64,000 nucleotides of DNA, from assembly GCA_032717465.1 (NCBI GenBank), contig CM064690.1, positions 6,237,917 through 6,301,916 on the forward strand. Reading direction: 5' to 3'. Numbering within the stretch: position 1 is the first letter of the stretch; each line of letters starts with the position of its first letter. The notes under the pieces are model-generated. The model was not told the DNA's origin. It saw only the letters and a list, made by a program, of their open reading frames with translations, and searched no databases. A program made the position numbers and the translations under genes. The DNA is from Coenobita brevimanus (lineage: Eukaryota > Arthropoda > Malacostraca > Decapoda > Coenobitidae). Shown here piece by piece: positions 22,412-33,985 of the stretch.

Positions 22412-22469
<58 letters not shown>

Positions 22470-22567
22470 GATTGCGTGACGAGAAGCAGAAAAAATTGAA
22501 CCTTCCAAAGCTTAATGATAGAAAATTCGCTCAAAAAATGCTTGAAAATTGCTATGCGCTTTGAAAA

Positions 22568-22620
<53 letters not shown>
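22401..22620. repeat. (GA)n and (GT)n
   Basis: (GA)n at 22411-22466 and (GT)n at 22569-22618. Confidence 0.95.
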
Positions 22621-23720
22621 ACCTGCTCCTCACTTCACCTGTAAGAGGCAAAAGGAGGCTGGATGATTATGACGACGATATGTCACGGGTTTTTTGGAAG
22701 TATGCGATATTAAAGAATAATATTCAATAATACTTGAGAACAGGGACAAAGAATTGACTTGTGAAAATCAAGCAGTGATTATGCCGGCTTACGTCGCCGA
22801 TTCTCTAAGGACGAGAATTTATAAACATTCTCAACAGTACACAGCAGAGACTACTCACGTTCTGTTTATTGGTACTGTTAGCCTCTGGAGAAAGTGACTC
22901 CACCCCTGACAATCAATATTTAATGCTATTAATGATACACAAGTTCTTGCCGGTGCATTAACTCCTAGATGGCACAACGGATTTAAGTTAATAAAGAACT
23001 GGCCTAAGTACCAGTTATGAATAATGCAAAGCATTTATGCAAACTAGGAGCGATAAGTGAAATAAGCTTAATGTGGAGAAAACACGAATTTACATTACAT
23101 TAAGCTCAAGAGAAAAGAACAGAGAATTTATTAATTACAATGAAACAAATTTACGTTACACATTTCAAAATGAATTAAAAAATAAGGAGAACACACTCGC
23201 TCACTCAAAAGCTAAACTCTTAAGCCTAGGAAAATATGAAAAGAAATACTGGTCAGAGAGTGGGCTAAGCGGAATGGACTGGGCGTCGTTGCTGAGGAAG
23301 GACACTGCCACACATGGTAAACCTCTCGCCGATCCACGCTAGGTGGGGATTCAGGAACTCGCTGTACACACGCTTCTCCAAGCTGGGCCAACGAACCTAG
23401 TCCCATGGCGCTCTAATCATTACTGATTCAAATAAGCGAGGCGAGGACTGAGGCCAGCCACTAATTGGTAACGGCTAATGGAAGGAGAGTGAGCAAAACA
23501 CGCCCATAATAAATCACTCAGCGAAAGCGGTAATGTCGCGCACAAGGACGATCACTTATGAAACAGTGAAAAATGTCCTGAAAACACTCCCGATCGGGTG
23601 AATACGTGGCGGTTGACTGAATAATACTTATGGAATTCACTAGAATTCGCGGTTTCCCACCAAAGTTCAATGTCACGAGTTTATTTAGATAGAGAATCGC
23701 GCCAACTCGTGACAATGTAT
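22621..23720. other. Unassigned 1.1 kb, possibly LTR-like
   Basis: Low in simple repeats and not shared with any other part of the window. At its right end TCACGAGTT (23673-23681) and AACTCGTGA (23703-23711) form a short inverted repeat. On the minus strand the segment would begin TGTCACGAG, which is LTR-like. I see no second copy, no primer-binding site that I trust, and no coding domain, so I leave it unassigned. Confidence 0.25.
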
Positions 23721-23784
23721 ACGTGTGTATGTGTATGTTAATATGTTTGTGTGGGTGTGTAAAAGATTGTGTATGCAGGAGAGG

Positions 23785-24125
23785 GAGAGAGAGAGAGAGA
23801 GAGAGATTATTTAGCGTAAGGCTTCAAAAGATAAGCCATATACAGCTTACATATCACACTCTTACTTTCTTGCTCTCTCTCAGTCTTAATTAAATTATTT
23901 CCTGTTTTATAAAATATGATTCTCTCCAGATATATAGTTTTACGTTTACTTCTACACAGACGCACAAACACGCTCTCTCTCTCTCTCTCAAAGAGGTTTT
24001 AGTCATCGTCATTTTATTCATCATCAGCATCGTCATCCTCAATATTAATGTCGTCGTCATCGTCGTCATTGTTTCTTCGTTGTCACTATCATCATCATCA
24101 TCATCATCATATCGCAACATTCCAC
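23785..24125. repeat. Short (GA)n, (CT)n and (ATC)n blocks
   Basis: (GA)n at 23782-23807, (CT)n at 23971-23990 and (CAT)n/(CGT) triplets at 24004-24115. Confidence 0.85.
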
Positions 24126-24252
24126 CATTATCGCCGAGATGAATATGATAAAAAAATAAATAAATAAATGAAATAATACGGATCAGATAAAATTCTTTGT
24201 AAATGAAATTTTAATAAAAATCTGAAGAACTTTATGTTTATTGCTTTGGTAC

Positions 24253-25019
24253 TTAACCCGCCCCGTCCCGACGACGTATGGGTACGTCACCACGATTTGC
24301 ATTTGCCAGTCCCGCCGACGTACCAGTACGTCGTGCAATTGTAAGGTACCTAATTTGCACAATTTTCAATTTTCGCACGTGATTTTTCGTATGTATACAC
24401 GGGACACCTTCCTCTATTCCTGTACAAGATACCAAGCAGGGACAATGCCTTACACTGCATAACCTCCCCCCTCCCCCCCTCACGCCATTGTCTTGGCAAA
24501 GGACCTGTTACCAGTGACCTGGCTAGTAAAGTTATTCAGGGCCAGAGTGATTCCCCAATCGATGACAATGTGGAGGACAATGTTTACATAGCATTAGAAG
24601 AAGAAACAGCCAGAAATAATGATCAGGTAGTGTGGCAAAAATAGGTCAGGTATGGTGATTAGATAGTGAGTGAAACAATGCTTATAATGCCTTTATTACT
24701 GCTTGAAAACCAATATACTGTCATACTACATATACATTCGTACCAAGTAAATAAATAAATACCGTTTATGAGTGGATAAAATAGTTACCCTCCCATAGAA
24801 CTCGTTTTCTTTGGTGCCAGCATGTTAGAAAACCCACTCAGGTAAGGAGGAACTCCTACCTGGATTGGGCACTTTAAACCTCAGGTGAGCGATTTCTCTA
24901 TGAATTTTCGATGTTTCTCACCAAAAGCGAAGGTTTTAGCCAAAAAAAAAACAAATCGAAAATACCTCGGGACTGGGGGATGTCGGAGATGCGGAAAACC
25001 TCGGGACGTGACGGGTTAA
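24253..25019 (+). mobile_element. piggyBac-type internal-deletion element, copy 1
   Basis: Flanked by TTAA at both ends (24253-24256, 25016-25019). Terminal inverted repeats read TTAACCCGCCCCGTCCCGA at the left and TTAACCCGTCACGTCCCGA as reverse complement at the right. TTAA targets and CCC...GGG ends are the piggyBac signature. The left subterminal region contains the palindrome CGACGTACCAGTACGTCG and a partial repeat of it. The plus-strand frame around 24500-24630 keeps an acidic stretch ('PVTSDLA', 'QSDSPIDDNVED', 'YIALEEE') also present in copy 2, consistent with a residual transposase N-terminus. No catalytic domain remains. Confidence 0.8.
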
Positions 25020-25338
25020 TGTAAGATACGAATAAATGTGTGTGTGTGGATGAGTAAATTGGAAGTGTGTCTTCCTGTCTCGGCTACCTCCCTTTCTTTG
25101 GGCGAAGCCGCATAGGTATACAGACAGATAATGTACATTCTCTCTCTCTCTCTCTCTCTCTCAAAAAAAAAAAAAAAAAAAAAAAAGAGACTTTTGGTAG
25201 CCAGAAAATAAAATATATTTACGGTGTGGTATGAAAGTTAAGTAAATTTTACTTTGAGAGAGTGAGAGAAAAAATAAGGGTATGATAACATTATGCATAC
25301 GGTAATTCTCCTAGCTCTCTCCTCCCATTGTTTGCCTT
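25020..25338. other. Spacer with (CT)n and A-run
   Basis: (CT)n at 25139-25162 followed by about 25 As. Nothing else recognised. Confidence 0.6.
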
Positions 25339-25542
25339 TTTAGTGACGTCACACAATCTCCACCAATCGCAGTCTGAAGTTTCATCCTTCCTTTAGTGAC
25401 GTCACGCCTTCTCCATCAAGCGCTTGCGGATTTTTCATCCAATTTATTGACGTCACACATTCTCCAGCATTCACAGACTGTTTTCATCCTCCATTATAGT
25501 GTCCGCTAGCATTCTCCACCTACCGCAGGCTGTTTTGATCCC
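25339..25542 (+). repeat. Tandem CRE/CCAAT-containing repeat, left part
   Basis: Four units of about 51-53 bases. Three contain a perfect TGACGTCA palindrome (25344, 25397, 25448); the fourth (near 25498) is degenerate. Each is followed by TTCTCCA-like bases, a CACCAATCGCAG-like block holding CCAAT in the better units, then TTTTCATCC. TGACGTCA is the consensus cAMP-response element and CCAAT is the NF-Y box. Whether any factor binds here is unknown. Confidence 0.75.
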
Positions 25543-26299
25543 CACTGAGCTCTGTAGTATGGAGAGGCTATCTCCGCGGGGGCGTGTGATTTTGGTCGCC
25601 ATATTGAAACACCAGCTCTCAAATTCAAATTCAAATGCTTTATTTCCGTTAAGCAGTGGTTATTAATAAATATACACTCGTCAGTTATAATACAAAAACA
25701 TATATGGATTATGATTTTTCTGCCTAGTTCAACGAATGATATCGGGTACAATTAGCCAAATAGTATAAAACAACGCCATAGGTTGCTGCAGTGCAGAACT
25801 TACCCTTTATGGCACTATCCATGTCATGAAACCGAATGTCCAGATTGATAAAGGCTGGAAGAAACATGGAAATATCTACAAGACAATGTGAACAGAAGAG
25901 AAGAGGACATTGAGAGAAAGACTGGAGATAAATGGGCCCGTTTTTAGTGGTCTATTCATGCAGGGATACTGGGGAAGAATCTTCCCTCCCCATCCCAGGA
26001 GAGTGTAATGTTACAGAATTAGCAACAAGATATATTTCTTGTAAAATGTAATGCCATCTCTCTCTGATGAATTCCTGTACCCATTTCTGCATCCAGAAGC
26101 CGCACAGCTGACCATGACACTATATATTACGGAATCATCGGCTACTTTCAAAAACACAACGAACACCCGAGTTCAAAAACTGTGGGCATCAGGCGTGGTG
26201 TAACATGGCTGCCGCAACACCAGCGCCGCCCTGGCGGCGGCTGCATCAATTACGCTATGTTACCAGTGAGAAAGCCTCTCCATATTGTAGAGTTCAGTG
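25543..26299. mobile_element. TIR DNA transposon remnant with 9-bp TSD
   Basis: About 757 bases bounded by inverted repeats starting CACTGAGCTCTGTAGTATGG and CACTGAACTCTACAATATGG (28 of the first 33 bases agree). Both sides carry the direct repeat TTTGATCCC (25534-25542 and 26300-26308). A 9-bp duplication is typical of Mutator-like elements; hAT elements make 8 bp. The interior has no transposase. The flanking array reads through if the insertion and one duplication are removed. Confidence 0.75.
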
Positions 26300-26308
26300 T
26301 TTGATCCC

Positions 26309-26412
26309 CTATTTTAGTGACGTCAATTATTTTCCACCAATCACAGTCTTTTTCTTCCTCCTTTATAAAGACGACACACATTTTCCGCGAATCGAACGTT
26401 GTTTTCAGAATT
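26309..26412 (+). repeat. Tandem CRE/CCAAT repeat, right part
   Basis: Two further units of the array at 25339-25542: TGACGTCA at 26318-26325 followed by CCACCAATCACAGTC, then a degenerate unit with AGACGACACAC and CGCGAATCG. Confidence 0.7.
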
Positions 26413-27195
26413 TCTTTACAGTATAAGTACTTCATCCTCATATTATTTTAGTAATAGTAGTTGTTCTTGAAATAGTAGTAGTAGAAATAGTAGTAGTAGT
26501 AGTAGCAGGTTATTCTGAAACATGAACACGGTGGACTGCAGGCTTCAGTTGTTCCATTAGTGCAGTCCACCCTCCTTCTTCCTGGGGTTGGGAGCCAGGG
26601 AAGGAGCAGTTATTGTATAACCTGGCAATGAATCCGCCCAGTTATATCGGTGCCACCACATGAAGGCGTCCCTCTCGATCACTCATTTAATCTAAATTTA
26701 ACTATAGTATTCTGTTTATTTACGACTGCCCAGGATTTTAAGAGATTAGAATGCGTGCATTTGACTCCTTATTCTAAAGTTTTATGCTCAAGAATTTCAC
26801 ATGCATGTAGCAGTACTGAAATATTAATAAAAGTACTGTACAACGAAGAATTATGCTCATATTGCACTAACTTAGCCTAAAACTGCTGATTCTCCAAAAA
26901 CTTTGCTGACTTATGACGATATATTAACACTGATGTATGGTGCTCTTCATGAAAAAGCGCTATGGAAAATATGAAGAGTTGTAGTACTGTCATATTTTAC
27001 CTTTGCGTTACATGAAATAAACCGTAGATGGTCGAAAACTGTTCCTAGTTTCAATAACGTCGCATATAACCGATAAGATTAGAATGAATGTAGTTAAAGT
27101 GAAAGATGGACAGTCGTGAATAAATAGATAGGTATAGAGATTAACAGATAAAGAAAGCATGTTGAAAAATAAAGAAGTTGATCTGAGGAGGGAGA
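26413..27195. other. Spacer; contains dispersed GGTGCCACC repeat
   Basis: Contains (AGT)n at about 26450-26505. Around 26520-26680, AGTTATATCGGTGCCACC and ATGAAGGCGTCCCTC match AGTTATGTCGGTGCCACC and GTGAAGGCTTCCCTC at 42940-42975 and 48955-48992; the reverse complement occurs at 42470 and 47458. No gene is seen in the rest. Confidence 0.6.
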
Positions 27196-27198
27196 ATG

Positions 27199-27207
27199 GA
27201 CACACAC

Positions 27208-27275
<68 letters not shown>

Positions 27276-27321
27276 CTTTATTTTTCATATGTTAGAGTTC
27301 CACGGAATCCAGGTGGAAATT

Positions 27322-27369
<48 letters not shown>

Positions 27370-28463
27370 GTAGCTCTTTTATCCATGAGCGTATCTGTCT
27401 TTCCCATCTATACTCTCATTTTCTTTATCACTTCTTTACCTTCCTCTCCCTTTCCTATCCTCCTTCCCTACCATGTTCCCCCATTATTGTTTTCTCTCTC
27501 TTCCCCCTTTCTACGTCTTTCTTCTCTCACGTTTTACCTTTTTCATTCTTTTTCATTCTTACCTTTCATTATTCTTCTCCTTCTCTCCTTCTCCCATACT
27601 TTATCAACCATTTTCCCTTCCTCTATCCATTTGTCCTCCTACTCCCCTCCCATCCACTCCTTGTGTTCATCACCCCTTTATTCCTCTCCCCTCCCTCCCT
27701 CCCTCCCCTTCACTGCCTCCTCCTTTCCCCTCCCCTCCCTCTCCTTATGTCTGTTTTCTTTCTCGTTTTTCTTAATCCTCCCCCTTCCCTCCCCTCCTCT
27801 CCCTTAATCCTCTTTTTCTTTTTTGTCTTCACCTTTTTGTTTCCCTTTTTCCATTCGCTTCATCCTTCATATGAATTCTTCCTTCCTTCCTCCCTCAATC
27901 TGGCATATATTATTTTCTTCCCTTACTCCCTTAGCCTTCATTCCTTTTCTCCCTCATATTCTCTTTTTTCCATAGTATCTTCCTTGTTTTTTACTTCTTC
28001 ACTTCCCTTCCCTCCTCTTCCCTCCCCCTCCCTCTTTCTTCCCTCCCCTCTCCCTTTCAGCTATAATTCGATGTCTGCTTCCTTCCTGGTTCCTCCTTTT
28101 CTCCTCCTAATTCCTCTCTCTTATCCTCCTCTCCTTCCTTACCTTCTTCCGATCCTCGTCCTTCATTGATTCCCTCCTTCTCTCCTCTACTCCCTCCTTC
28201 CATTCTTCCCTTCCTCCCTCCATTTCTCTTCATCCTTCCATCCATACTTCCATTCCTCCCTCCATTCCTCTCCATCCTTCCCTTCTTCTATCCCTCTTTC
28301 CATTCCTCCTCATCCCTTGCCTCTAACTTTCATTCTTCTCTCCTTTCTTCCTTTTCTCTCCATCCTTTCCCCGCTTTCTCTCCCTCTCTCACTCCCTGCT
28401 TCCCTTCCTTCCCCCTCCCCCCTCACCTTCCCCTCTCGAAAACTCCATCATAAGATGCTCATC

Positions 28464-28543
<80 letters not shown>

Positions 28544-28545
28544 AA
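27199..28545. repeat. (CA)n, (CT)n and 1-kb polypyrimidine tract
   Basis: (CA)n at 27199-27273, (CT)n at 27322-27366, about 1.05 kb of irregular TTCC/CCCT-rich pyrimidine on the plus strand, then (CT)n at 28470-28502 and (CA)n at 28503-28541. A 336-codon open frame spans much of it but is Ser/Leu/Pro/Phe-rich low complexity and not credible as a gene. Confidence 0.9.
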
Positions 28546-28734
28546 AAAAAAAGGCTAGCTGCCATAATATTTTTCTTTTGGTTTAGGAACGAGAAAGTGA
28601 AAGAAAGAAAATATCTCTGATGAGAAAGCATATTCTCCAGTATCCTTTGGAGAGCATTTATTAGATTTCGGTACTCTCTCTCTCTCTCTCTCTCTCTGCG
28701 ACAACAGAAGAGATCAACAGTTTGCTTGTGAGTG

Positions 28735-28788
<54 letters not shown>

Positions 28789-29796
28789 AAAGCATGGGGA
28801 AAAAATTTAAAGAGTAGAAGAGAGGCATAAAATATTTAAGAATTTGGAGAAAACGTTGCAATGAAATGATACACAAAAAAGTGTAAAGAGGATAAAAGAC
28901 AAGGTGCGAAAGAATGAAAGACTGAAAGAAAGACTGACAGGGGAGTTAAGTAGGACAGAGTTTTAAGACTGCGATCTGAGAGAGAGAACAGACAGACAGA
29001 CAGACAGACAGAGACAGAGACAGAGAATGCAGCAGCAGCTAATGCCAGAAACTACGCATAACCTCATATTTCTCTCTCTCTCTCCCTTCCTCCCCACTCC
29101 CTCCCCCCCTTCTCTCTCTCTCAAACCTATCCTTGAAGTGTTACACGGTCATCATCATCATCGTCATCATCATCATGCTTATATTCATTGCCATCATACA
29201 TCACTATCATCAACAATACTACACTTGTTTAACTTGGCCCACATTTTCGTCCTTTTTCAGTTTATTTCACGTAGCTCAGGCACAGATAAAGACAATACTA
29301 TGGCTCTACATCCTTTTCACGGCACTTTTCCGTGACTAGTACCACATTCTTACGTTAATCTACTGTTGCAACTAAACATTCAAAGTGGAGCGATGGCAAT
29401 TTTATGCAGAGAGTAAAACGAGTATACTATCATCATCATCATCATCATCCCTGATTCCCACGCTGATTTTATATATTTCACTGTTGCATTCTAATCAGCG
29501 ATGTGACTCCCAGCTCTCCTCTATTCTCCATCATTCTCCCTTGTAACACAAAGCCATCCAGCTAGACAGACACAGGTAGGATGAGGGATAAGGTTTCCTA
29601 TTGTTGTCTTCCTTTGTGTGTGTGTGTGTGTGTGTGTGTTCCTCTTCTTCTTCTTCTTCTTCTTCGTGTTTGTCGTGGTTGCTTCTTTTTTCGCTGTGCT
29701 TGTGTGTTTTTCTGTTTTGTTGTGGCTGTTTTTTCTGCTGCTGTTAGTGTTCTGTTTTTGATGTTCTTTTTTTTCTTTCTATGTTGTTGGTGCTGT

Positions 29797-29812
29797 TTTT
29801 GCAGGTAAGTTT
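29797..29812 (+). promoter_or_regulatory. Candidate recursive splice site (GCAG|GTAAGT)
   Basis: TTTTTGCAG directly followed by the full consensus donor GTAAGT (junction 29804/29805), after a T-rich upstream stretch. The paralogous site near 47142 keeps TTTTGCAG but has AATTT instead of GTAAGT. Sequence match only. Confidence 0.3.
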
Positions 29813-29989
29813 TGGCAATTTTTCCTCTTTCGTTTGTTGTTCTTGTTCTTACTATTGTTGTTATCTTTGATAGTGTTATTATTTTTGTTTTTCAAAGCTG
29901 CTTTTTTGTTGATTTTCTAATTATTGCGCACTTCTGTGCAAACGCAGTGGACTTCAGAAATCACGTGCTTTTGTGTTTTCTTCTTCCAT

Positions 29990-30534
29990 CTACTCTTTTT
30001 TCCATCCCTTCTTGCTTCCTTCATGTTTCATCATCCCATTTTATTTTTTCTTTTACTTATCAACCTCATTATTTCTTCTTTTCCGTCTACCTTCCTTCCT
30101 TCCTCCTTATCTTCCTGCTCCTCATGCCGCCTTCTTCCTTCGTTTCATCTGGCAATTTATTCCTTTCTTATTTTATCCAGTCTAATTTTCATTCTTTCCT
30201 TCAGTCCTTTTATCTTTCTTACCTTCTAGTCCTTCTCTTCTTCCTAATTTCTGCCATTCTTCCTCCATTCCTCCCATCCTTCCTTCCTTCTTTCTTTCTG
30301 TTCTTCCTTCTTTCCTTCCTTATTTCCTTTCTTCCTCTCTTCCTCCTTCCTTTCCTTTGTTTTTCTCTTTCTCTTCTTTCTTCTGACCTCCTCCCTTTCT
30401 TCCTTCCATCGTTCATTCTTCTTTCATTCCTTCCCTCCTTCCTTCCTTCCTTCCTTCCTGCACCCCGACCATGTGTTCGATGCTGTAATATAGACAAATT
30501 GAGTAACCATTTATTACCATAACTTACCAATACC

Positions 30535-30575
<41 letters not shown>

Positions 30576-30582
30576 GTCTCTC

Positions 30583-30661
<79 letters not shown>

Positions 30662-30895
30662 CTCCTTCCTTCACTCTGTGTCCCTCCCACTTCTCCCTCC
30701 TCTCTTCTCTCTTCTTCCTCTCTCCCCTCTCTCTTCCCTATCCTCCTTCTTCTTCCTTTCTTCTCTCTCTTTTCCCTATTCTCCCTCCCCTCTCCCTGTG
30801 TTCCATCTCTTCCCACTCCTTCTTCCTCCCCTCTTTCTCTTCCCCTTTCCTCCGTCTCCCCTCTCCCTTCCCCGACTCCCTACAACATAACCTCA
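29990..30895. repeat. (TTCC)n, (TCTG)n, (CT)n tract inside copy C
   Basis: TTCCTTCC-rich pyrimidine from about 30000 to 30460, perfect (TCTG)n/(CT)n at 30537-30655, then CCTCTC-rich to 30890. Confidence 0.9.
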
Positions 30896-31063
30896 ATCTA
30901 GCCATGAAGAATTTTCCCTTTAATCTTCCTGAACTAGAGAGAGAGGGGGGGAGGGGGGAATATAGGGCCTCAAGAATTGGGATGTTTATCAGCATCCTGA
31001 GTTCTAAACATATAAAGAATATAGACCAGTATAGCAGCATTTTCTTTATGACATATGTAAGGA

Positions 31064-31067
<4 letters not shown>

Positions 31068-31143
<76 letters not shown>

Positions 31144-31267
31144 CTGTCTATCTATCAATCTATCCATGTCTGTAATGCTGACGTATGAAGGAAGTAAAAA
31201 CTAACATTACGATCGAAAGTAAATTAAATGGAAAGGGAAATCATTAGCAACATGTGTGGAACTTTTC

Positions 31268-31298
<31 letters not shown>

Positions 31299-31432
31299 AT
31301 AATAATAATAATAATAATAATAATGATAATAATAATAATAATAATAATGATAATTAATAATAATAATAATAATCAAAATTTTCCCATTAAAAATGGCTAC
31401 TCTGCTTACGTATTAAACAATAGTAATCCACC

Positions 31433-31506
<74 letters not shown>
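31068..31506. repeat. (CT)n, (GA)n, (AAT)n and (AT)n blocks
   Basis: (CT)n 31069-31137, (GA)n 31269-31297, (AAT)n with GAT interruptions 31298-31375, and (AT)n 31434-31506 abutting a SINE. Confidence 0.93.
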
Positions 31507-31509
<3 letters not shown>

Positions 31510-31882
31510 CCTCTGTGGTACAGTGGTATAGTGTGCGTTTCGCACAAGGGTGAGCCAGGGTTCGCGCCCCGTCGGGGTCACAAACTTTGGGAGTGTTCAC
31601 CCGTCCACGTACTGCATTGGCGGACACAAGGGTGCTATGGTTGAACCAGTGTCGCATATTATAAAGTATGCTTGCACCCAGTCGGCGTGCGGCTAATTAC
31701 ACTTGGTTCACAGACTACACACACATCCAAGCCACTACAATTACACTTACAAGCATTTCTCACCCTATATACAATCTCTACCAGACAGCCTAAGCCACTT
31801 CGTAGACATACATTGGCTGTATCGTCCCGACTTCGGTCGGGATAGGCCTGTTCTGCAGTGGATACTCAAATGGCGGATGGTG
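31507..31882 (+). mobile_element. tRNA-derived SINE, copy 2
   Basis: Same family as 4609-4990. Clear A-box-like TGGTACAGTGG and B-box-like GGGTTCGCGCC. The 3' hairpin at 31825-31842 is perfect: stem TCCCGAC/GTCGGGA with TTCG loop. A 7-base gap is seen in the GCGGGCC block. Ends in GATGGTGAT and (AT)n. Confidence 0.9.
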
Positions 31883-31910
31883 ATATATATATATATATAT
31901 ATATATATAA

Positions 31911-32067
31911 CCAAGAAACCATTTACAGCGCTGGGTGGGAACCATATAACCAAATCATACGTGCTCCCTACGTGTCAGCAAATGGGTTTGTGGAGGGTTA
32001 GTGCCCCTCCCTGTAAAACAAATAACTCAAAGTCAATAGCCACCCTTTACGGGATTGTGGCGTCTCT

Positions 32068-32070
<3 letters not shown>
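31911..32070 (+). mobile_element. 5S-derived SINE, body and tail only
   Basis: Matches 21428-21535: CCCTACGTGTCA, GGGTTAGTGCCCCTCCCTGT, AAAACAA and the GGCGTCT-CAAT end. The 5S part is absent or unrecognisable. Followed by (AT)n. Confidence 0.75.

Positions 32071-32120
<50 letters not shown>
32071..32120. repeat. (AT)n
   Basis: Perfect (AT)n between two SINEs. Confidence 0.95.
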
Positions 32121-32123
<3 letters not shown>

Positions 32124-32502
32124 TCATCAGCCGTTATGAGTATCCACTGCAGGACCGGCCTATCCCGACCGAAGTCGGGACGATACAGCCAATGTATCTC
32201 CACCAAGTGGCTTAGGCTGTCTAGTAGAGATTGAATGTAAGGTAAGAAGCGTTTGTAAGTGTAACTGTGGTGTTGGAGTGGCTTTGGATGTGTGTGTAGT
32301 CTGTGAACCAAGTGTAATCGGCCCGCGCAAGCCGACTGGGTGCAAGCATACTTTACAGTAAGCGACACTGGTTCAACCACAGCACCCCTTGTGTCCGCCA
32401 ATGCAGTACGTGGCCGGGTGAACACTCCCAAAGTTTATTACCCTGGCGGGGCGCGAACCCTGGTTCACCCGTGTACGAAACGCACACTCTACCACTGAGG
32501 CT

Positions 32503-32504
<2 letters not shown>
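32121..32504 (-). mobile_element. tRNA-derived SINE, copy 3
   Basis: Minus-strand copy. The hairpin at 32163-32180 is identical to copy 2 (TCCCGAC stem, TTCG loop on the minus strand). Head intact. Confidence 0.9.
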
Positions 32505-32592
<88 letters not shown>

Positions 32593-32624
32593 TATGTCTC
32601 TCTCTCTCTCTATATATATATATA
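32505..32624. repeat. (AT)n with CGTATGTC(TC)n
   Basis: (AT)n, then CGTATGTCTC and a short (TC)n, then (TA)n. The same order begins the duplicate at 39470. Confidence 0.93.
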
Positions 32625-33520
<896 letters not shown>

Positions 33521-33925
33521 ATCATCATCATCATCATCATCATCAGCCGTTTGAGCGTCCACTGCATGACCGACCTATCCCTACCGAAATGGGGACGATA
33601 CAGCCAATGTATCTCTACCAGGTGGTTTAAACTGTCTAGTAGAAATTGTATGTAGGGTGAGAAATGCTTGTAAGTATAACTGTGGTGTTGGAGTGGCTTT
33701 GGTTGTGTGTGTAGTCTGTGAACTAAGTATAATCGGTCTGCGCATGCTGACTGCGTGCAAGCATACTTTACAGTACGCGACACTGGTTCAACCACAGCAC
33801 CCCTTGTGTCCGCCAATGCAGTACGTAGCCGTGTGAACACTCCCAAATTTTATTACCCTGGCAGGACGTAAACCCTGATTCACCCGTGTACGAAACGCAC
33901 ACTCTACCACTGTACCACAGAGGCT

Positions 33926-33928
<3 letters not shown>
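33521..33928 (-). mobile_element. tRNA-derived SINE, copy 6
   Basis: Minus-strand copy joined tail-to-tail to copy 5 by (ATC)n. Head complete with CCACTGTACCACAGAGGCTCC at its 5' end (plus-strand reading, to 33928). Confidence 0.88.

Positions 33929-33981
<53 letters not shown>
33929..33981. repeat. (AT)n, LTR element target
   Basis: (AT)n immediately before the 5' LTR. Because the other side (39465 on) is AAAATCT and then (AT)n, no target duplication can be defined. Confidence 0.93.

Positions 33982-33985
<4 letters not shown>

Larger units (their letters stand above)
28660..31290 (+). repeat. Old duplicated block, copy C (of 46.4-48.7 kb)
   Basis: Collinear with 46430-48690. Matching landmarks, in order, are: ACAACAGAAGAGATCAA versus ACAACGGAAGCGATCAA; GCCAGAAACT; TGTTACACGGTCATCATC versus TGTAACACGGCCATCATC; TGACTCCCAGCT; ACCATGTGTT followed by GCTGTA and GACAAAT; CATTTATTACCATA; and TAATGCTGACGTATG with ACGATCG. 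The microsatellites between the landmarks differ in length and type. A block starting ACTTGGCCCACATTTTC (29238) is present here and at 43563 and 49394, but not in the aligned place at 46 kb. No coding content. Confidence 0.75.

Noticed and set aside
22621..23720. LTR on the minus strand beginning TGTCACGAG
   Set aside because: No second copy, no convincing primer site and no coding neighbour.
24253..24483. 76-codon frame shared with 61086-61325
   Set aside because: It is a shared frame inside the terminal region of two copies of the same element, on the strand opposite to the retained transposase-like stretch.
27159..28453. Long Ser/Leu/Pro/Phe-rich frames (336, 203, 100 codons)
   Set aside because: Pure product of a polypyrimidine tract and (CA)n/(CT)n; no membrane protein pattern beyond composition.
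31507..31580. tRNA gene in the SINE heads
   Set aside because: A and B boxes only; no cloverleaf that closes, and the same head recurs nine times joined to the same body.
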